This document shows positions 53,729 to 64,000 of a stretch of 64,000 bases of DNA, piece after piece. The stretch's first letter is position 1; each line of letters starts with the position of its first letter. Under the pieces are notes generated by a model that was not told the origin of the DNA, did not search any database, and saw only the letters and a program-made list of their open reading frames with translations. This DNA comes from Phoebastria nigripes. Taxonomy: Eukaryota > Chordata > Aves > Procellariiformes > Diomedeidae. The translations under genes and the position numbers were made by a program. The stretch lies in the NCBI GenBank assembly GCA_035582835.1, contig JAYKAV010002442.1:2178943-2242942 (forward strand), given 5' to 3'.

Positions 53729-54761
53729 TCATGTTTTATTGCCATAAATACCAGAAGAATCCATAATGACTAGGCCATTATTTTCCAGGGCTGCCCTTAC
53801 TGCTTTAGGCCATTTGGCTATTCCACCTTCAGTCATAAAAAGCTTGATGCTCAAAACTACCAGCATTTCTAGGCCACAACTTTCTGGCACCCCACCAAAA
53901 CTTTGGTGATTTTTATGAACACGTTTGGCAGAGATCTGTTTTTTCTTTTCTTTCTCTTGCTTTTTCTAGTTAGGGGAATAATTGATGCCTACTGTACCAA
54001 GTCATAAGGAAGTCTTTCTTGCAGTGCCTGCTTTTTCATGTGTGGCCTTCAGTAGTGGTCAAAAATAGCAGAAAAGGTATTGCTTCCATGCTTTGGAAAG
54101 CTGTTCTCCAGCCAGGTGCTGGGCAGGGTTTGAAATTTTTACAGCCAAGTCTCTAAACAATGATTGACTTAGGGCTTTATTCATTAGCATTCAGATGAGT
54201 ATAAAATAATTTAAAAAAAAAAAAAAAAGGTAATCTTGGTACTGGCATATTCAAGTAATAGTGAATAGCTGCCAGTTTATATTTTTGGGAGTGAAGTCCC
54301 TATGTAAAAGGATGGCAGTTGGCCTGTTGGTGGTTTTTTCAATCCGTNGCTTCTTACCTTTTTATACAATCTTCAGCCTGCAAGATGATGCTGAGTGTTT
54401 AAAACGCTGTAGCTTTTGAATCTGTTCTCTTCCTAATCTTAGACAAACTAGTTATGCACGGTTTCCAGTCAACTTTCCGATAGGCTGCATGCTTCCTAAT
54501 TGAGCGTGAGATTAACAATTGCATTAAATCATGCTGGCTGTGCTTAGAAACAACCACCTCCTCTTGATTTTCCCGAAGTGTTTGATTCTTTGGATCATGA
54601 GTTGCCACTGTTCTGCATGAGAACTGAAAAAAATCAGGAGGTTCTGCTTTTTCTCCACCAAAGTGCTTCCATACGGAAAGTGGGACAGTGAAACTTCCAG
54701 ATATCAGCCTGAAATTCTGTCCTTTCTGGGAAATTAAAATAAAATGAAACTTAAAATGCAT
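53729..54761 (-). pseudogene. Coding-like remnant of unknown origin, minus strand, in KIFAP3 intron 10
   Basis: Not recognised. Two parts read as plausible protein on the minus strand. One is a 120-codon open frame (54761-54399), whose later half is rich in charged residues and preceded by a splice-acceptor-like TTTTAATTTCCCAG. The other is a single phase from about 54180 to 53729 with only three internal stops in about 150 codons; it includes a lysine/glutamate-rich segment (QEKEKKKQISAKRVHKNHQS) and ends at a TGA (53731-53729). A 16-A run (54213-54228 on the plus strand) and frameshifts lie between them. This would fit an old retrocopy, a dead transposon gene or chance; no poly(A) tail is seen on the minus strand after the end. 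Function not assigned. Confidence 0.3.
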
Positions 54762-57377
54762 ACACCATTAAATACTTAAAAGCTGTTTTAGCTGCACACT
54801 GTTTTCTTTTAACTTCAGTTCTGTAGTTTATTTTCATCTCCAGGTTAGTAGAATTCAGGTTTTTTTTCTGTTTACTCACAATTGAAAAATACTTCCATGC
54901 TAAGCCTGTGAGTTAAATGCTCTAAACCCCTCTCTGTTCCCTGTGTTGACAATAGGACAGGGGAATTCAGGGAAAATGGGTCAGTTAACTGCAGAGCAAG
55001 AAGGAATTTAAATTCAGCTCATCTTTTTGAAACTAGAGCTGTCTTGGCTTTAGTGTATCATGAAATCTGCCTTATGGAACATACTTTGTGAGAATGATTT
55101 AAGTGCCAATCATTGAGCCAACTCATTAAGAGTTCATTCAGAGAAAAGAAATTGATTTCAATTCTAGATATTCTTCACACTTTAGGTTGAGTATCTAGGT
55201 CTTTTTGATTATTTTTGGCGGTTTAGAAACCGAGGCAGTGCTGTCATTCAGCACTGATACCCAAGGTGTTCTTCAGGCATCAGAAAGGTTATTGTGACAG
55301 GCTTGACCTCTGAAAAAAGGGGAGAGAAAAATTATGCAAAGAGTTTCTTCTCAAAAAACAGAAGGCCTTTGCTGATACAGTAGGCTATTTTATTTGAAAA
55401 TAAGCTACCAGTATTGCCAAATACCAGGAAATAAACTACTATTGCTACCAAATGNAAGGCTTTATCTTAACTGATGCTTTATCTTAGCACAAATGAAGCT
55501 TTGCAAAAATGAGGAGGAAAAAAAACCATGAAGGACAGAGGATAAACAGATATAAGGTAGCATCATTCTTGTGGACTGCCTGCTAGTTCATACCCACTGA
55601 AGGTCTGGTCCAACTTCACTCTAGTTTGTTTTTCCTGTTACTGTTCTGGGTAGCCAACTTTCCTCGCTTTTATGCTGGTTCACTTTTATACTGGTTTTAG
55701 TTCACATAGTGTTTCCTGCATTATCCAGCAAAGTGTAATTGTAATTTGAGTCTTAAATTTGAGTCTTGATGTTTGAGTCTTAAATGGAGGCATGGAAAGA
55801 AGTGTTAAGAGCAGTGTAAACAGCTTTTTTTCCCTAGCCCCATGAAATTTGAGGGCATAATTTACTCTTTAAACTTTTATATTTGCTTAGGAGGAGCCTT
55901 TAGCTGTATGTATGGCAAGTTTTTTTCATGTAATTGTTGAATTTACAATGTCACTACAAGTGAACATGTAGGTAGGATGACCAGGCACAAGAGAAGCACA
56001 AAAGATAATAAACACTTCATTTTGTTTGCTTAAAACAGAATGGGTATGCTTTAGCAGCTATAGTACTGTCTGTGCTTTTATTTTAATAGCCAGAGTAGCT
56101 TTCAAAGTTGGGCATTATCCTTTCTCCAGCTGTTAAGTGCGTGGAAGGTTGTGATACAAGTCAGGTTTTTTCGAACAGGTAAGAATCCAGAAGGATCTGA
56201 AAGGTCAGCTATGTCTTTAGGTTTGGCATGGGAAAGAATACTTCACTGTTGTATGGCAACTGCCAGAAGGGTTTCATGGGTCTCTTTTGGTAATTCAATT
56301 TTGAAAAAAGGCACGAATTTGCGTTCTCAGGGTAAAGGCATCATATCCTTGCTGCTTAAAGGAAATTCCAGCTCCCANTGATGTATGCAGAAGAAAAATT
56401 TAACTGTTGGTTGCTGTTTGAGGTCTTGATGCTTTGCCAAAGTGTTAAACAGATATGTTCTAATTTAGCTTAAATAGAAGTGGGAGGTAGGATATTTCTG
56501 ATCAGTTGTATAAGAACTGTGAATACATTCTGAGTTGGTGACCTTATTACATCCTGGTCTAACTAATACAAATGTTCAGACGAGTGTTTTATCCCATATA
56601 TAGCCAGTATCCTGCTAACGTAGGGCTAGAGGAGAGCTCACGAGAATGCTCAGCACAGATTTCAGCAGTGAGTCAGGATCAAACATGTCTGTGTTGTTCT
56701 TAACAAACACTTGTACGTTTGTCTAAGTTGGTTTTATAGAACCTTTCGGTTAAATACTTCACAGCCTACTCAACTGCTTCAATTTTTCTTGAGAAGTANG
56801 TATTTTTCTTTTTGGTAAGTATTAATGTGAAAATATACTGTTGTTGTCTTTGAAATGTACAAAACACAAAAGGCACCCACAGGATAATAATATTGTTTAG
56901 GCTAATAAAACAATCAGTGTGTGATTTACTTGAAAGGCACCGAATTCCTTCTACAACACTTTTTAGTGGTAGTTCTTATTTTTCTCTCTGGCATTGGTAC
57001 ATTCTTTTATCATTTCACTTGGAGACAAGCTTGTTGTTTCAACGGGAATATCTACAGGTAATTCAGCATTACATTTGATATTTAATTTCCTAGCTGGAAG
57101 CTGATGAAGGCTTTCTCTGGATGGCCTGTCATTGTTAAGTGTTTCTTTCACAAAATGTATTTCTTGCAAAGTGGGGTTAAGGAAACGCTTTGAGGTGCTG
57201 GGGAGAGGGAGAGTAGTAGTTAGCGTTGCCTTTGTTCCCTCTTTGCACAAATACATTGTTCATTTGGATACGCCAGGTGAGACCCTTTCATTAATGTTGC
57301 ATTTCTGATTTAAATTTTCCCTCTATTAGGATTTTTGTGCTTTTTGTTTTCCCCCTTTAAATGTTTACAATACTTAA

Positions 57378-59049
<1,672 letters not shown>

Positions 59050-62013
59050 TAATGAATGGTCAAAATTAGGACAATTATTAAAGAAGACAGAGGTAGCAGA
59101 AAACATGGGGAACTGGATAAGGCATCAGGAGAAGAAAATGACCTTTTTAAAAGGACTCCCTGCCATCTGATTCTACCCTGGAAAACCAAATTCTCTTTTC
59201 AATAGTAGTACGTGCCCTTCTGTGGGTTTGTTTCCTTTTGAGGAGAGGTGTACATCTAAACTGGCAAATACGCAATAATGAATGTTTAGCTATTGTAGAA
59301 AGTGATTGGAAAATCCATCCCCTGTTGTCATTTTGAACAGGCGAAGTGCTTGACAAGGGCTTGCGCGTGCTGTCCCAGGTAAACATCCTTGTGGATTGTA
59401 GGAGTTAGTGGGTGCTATTCTAGTAACAGTTAAAAGTGAGTATTAACAGTTCATTCTTGTTTAGACCTCAGCAATGCGTGTTTTGTTTAAATAGGTGCAA
59501 ATGCCATCCAGATGCTTATAAAAGCCTTTATTGGTAATAACCTGGCCAATCAAAGGGCATGGTTAGGCAGTGATGTCATGGTGATATTTAATATTTTACC
59601 GCAGAGCAGTGTGCAAGGTTCTCCGCAGCTACCCACATGTTTTCCACCACGGTTGTCCTGTTTGGCCCCTCTTTGATCTATAAGCTTCTTTTCAGCTTAA
59701 TGCTGGTAAACGTCCTCTCTTGACAGCACCCTTTGCTCCTGTCCGCCATTATCTGCTGAAGTTCAGAAACCAGAGCATCACTTCAAACAGCAGAGTTAGG
59801 GAGTAGCCGGTCAGGAGAGATTCCTGAGGCATGCAGTTCTGGCATAATCATTCAAAGATGTTTGAGCTGGGCTTGGGGAGGGGGTTGGACAGAGGTGTAT
59901 GTGAACAGAGAGCTGTGGGGGTTGGCCTCTGGTCACTGGTAAATAAGTGAAGGCAGGTGCCAGAGAGTCTAGACACAGTGATTTCAGTCCTGGTCTGTGG
60001 TATCTGATACTCAATATGGGACTTGTCTGATTGAACACTACTGCCTCTTCATTGCACATGCTGCAGTCTTTTTACTGCCTTCCTGTTAAATCAGTAAAAG
60101 ATGACAATGGACATAGTAAAAGCAGAACAAATTTAATTTTAATATTTCCTATTTGGCAGCAATTACTCTTCCTTTTGAAGTGGCACAAGAAGCAATCAAA
60201 TTAAATGAAGACATAATGGGAAACATGGAGCTCGTACGAAACTATTATTTTAAAATTTGAACAGCTTTAATTGAAACTGGATATATTTTTTCTTTTTATA
60301 GAGAAGTAGTTCAGTAATTAACAGTGTAATCCCATCTTGTTAAACATCTAATTTCCACAGATTTTGTATTGTGCAAGTAATGAGAATGTTTCCCTTCAAA
60401 TTATTTGAAGGGTTTTAAAAATCTGCTTTTAAAGGTTTTGTAACAGAAGAGTTGCAGGGGGTGATTTTTGAATGCTCATGTTCTACTTGTTAAGTGGCAA
60501 CTTTCTTCTCTGGTTAATTCACTCTTATGTGACTGTCAGGCTTACGGATTTAATAAACTAGGGATTTTATAAGTTCTTAAAACAACCTAGGGAAACCTGA
60601 TTCTACCTTTTTAAGAAAGGGAGGAAGAAATCAGTGATAGCTTTTAAATTAGTACATGAAAGTCCCAGAAAAAGAGATTAATAACTATGTTGTAACCCTA
60701 ATATGTTGGGTTTTTGTTTTTTGTTTGGGGTCCATTTGGAATGACAACCTGCTATCTGGTAATAGATAAACATACAGCATTGCTGTAGTAAAATACTTTG
60801 GAGTGAAATTCCTGCAATCCTATTGTTCCTTCTTTCCCCTCCCTGCCCCCCTCAAATGAGTTGTTTACCCACTTTCTCTAGTGTTTAATGCGTTACAAAC
60901 TGTCTTTCCACCAGGGGGCAAGCACACAAATATTTAATAATTAGTTGCCACCTTCTCCCCCCACCCCTTTTTGACACACTGAGCTATGTTTTTTGTATCT
61001 TATGTCCTGCTTATCTTTAGGTTCAGTTGTTTCTACTTCCAGTAATCTCAGTCTTGTCATCACACTGCTTTGCATTATAAACTTGATGTGTCTTATAAAC
61101 TGAGTAGGTTTTATGAGCAAATAGGGTGATGCCCTGCAGCCCCTCAAAGAGGAAGCCGTGCAACTTGTCTGCCACGGTTAGAAACAGAGAAAAAGAAATG
61201 GATGTATTTGAGTCATGTTCGTATATTCAATATGCCATTTCAAAAAATGTTCATATTGAACAAAACGAGACTAGATAGGTAGCCTGTGATGTAATGGACA
61301 ATACAGGCAGCAGGTGTATAAAATGATGGCAATCCATAGGTTATTTGCCTAAGGAATCATCTGGGAATTCACTGATACTTACTGGACAGTTGGAACAGCA
61401 TTATAGGCGATTGTCTACTTATGTTAACCCAGGTTGGTCTGTCCCGTTACCAAAAGAATAGGGCTAGTACTGAGAAGTCTTTGGTATATGGCAGTGTTCA
61501 GCTCTAGCAATGGAAGCTGCAAAGATAAAGCACATTGTTGCAGATACACCACAGCTAATTTACCTATCAACAGAGTAATCTTAAAGCAAAAATAGTAGTA
61601 GAATTATTCTGCAATTAAGTATCTGTTTACAGAGTCATAATTTTATTAAACAACCAGGTATTAATCTGACTTTCTGTGGAACTAAGTTGGTTTTTTTCTA
61701 TATTAAATCTACCTAAACTTTCAAAACAAATTTATCCATTCACAAGTTTAAAAAACAGGAAAAATAAAAAATTCAGTGGTAGCAATAAAATGTAACTAAC
61801 CCAAGTTACTTTAAGGTGATGAGTGGCTGCCATTTCTGGCACTTTATAAGCATTGTTATCCCCAAATAATGGAACCATACATCTTGTGCCCTTGACCTTT
61901 ATAACTTTACTGTACCCATAGAAATGCTGAATATTAATTTAAAACAAAAAAAAAACCCCTACTGTAGTTGACATCATAACATTGCTCTTCTAATGCTTTG
62001 GAAAGATTAATGA

Positions 62014-64000
<1,987 letters not shown>

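Noticed and set aside
59341..59378. Exon-like 38-base segment bounded by AG and GT in intron 11
   Set aside because: 38 bases would break the frame between exons 11 and 12, which join perfectly in phase 0 and match the conserved protein.

Overview
The window looks like avian genomic DNA (inference). The sequence shows a CR1 LINE 3' tail with the bird-type ATTCTATG octamer repeat, low interspersed-repeat density, introns much shorter than I remember for the mammalian locus, and a GC-rich CpG-island promoter. About one isolated ambiguous base per 1-2 kb plus a 60-base N gap mark it as a draft assembly. The species cannot be told from the sequence.

Two protein-coding genes lie head to head. On the minus strand, positions 1-11537 carry the 5' part of NTMT2 (METTL11B, an N-terminal Xaa-Pro-Lys methyltransferase). 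Coding exon 1 is at 11384-11537 and exon 2 at 3799-3974. The exons encoding the S-adenosylmethionine-binding core lie beyond the left edge. On the plus strand, KIFAP3 (KAP3, the non-motor subunit of heterotrimeric kinesin-2) starts at 28570 inside a CpG island and runs off the right edge. Thirteen coding exons (codons 1-502 of about 792) were placed, and the reading phase closes at every junction. As far as I recall, this NTMT2-KIFAP3 neighbourhood matches human chromosome 1q24, so the synteny looks ancestral. The two proteins are not known to work together.

Region by region: 1-3798 is part of NTMT2 intron 2. 3975-11383 is NTMT2 intron 1, with a 1.07 kb minus-oriented CR1 piece containing reverse-transcriptase sequence and several old palindromic repeats. 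11538-27880 is intergenic with no convincing gene, one CR1 tail and more old repeats. 27880-28620 is the KIFAP3 CpG island with GC boxes and a perfect NRF1 palindrome. 28618-29680 is a strongly G-rich, partly tandem-repetitive start of intron 1. 29794-30057 is an unexplained 87-codon antisense ORF. 33-44 kb holds exons 2-10 with three MIR-like or other ancient SINE relics. 43348-57420 is a 14 kb intron containing an old coding-like remnant on the minus strand. 57-64 kb holds exons 11-13, a second coding-like remnant, and a tRNA-derived SINE-like element.

The clearest unusual feature is KIFAP3 intron 7 (39358-39830). It has AT-AC ends, a textbook minor-spliceosome (U12) 5' splice site and a matching branch site. 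I found no sign of an undescribed multi-gene system. The most open questions are the two decayed coding-like stretches in introns 10 and 11 and the antisense ORF in intron 1.
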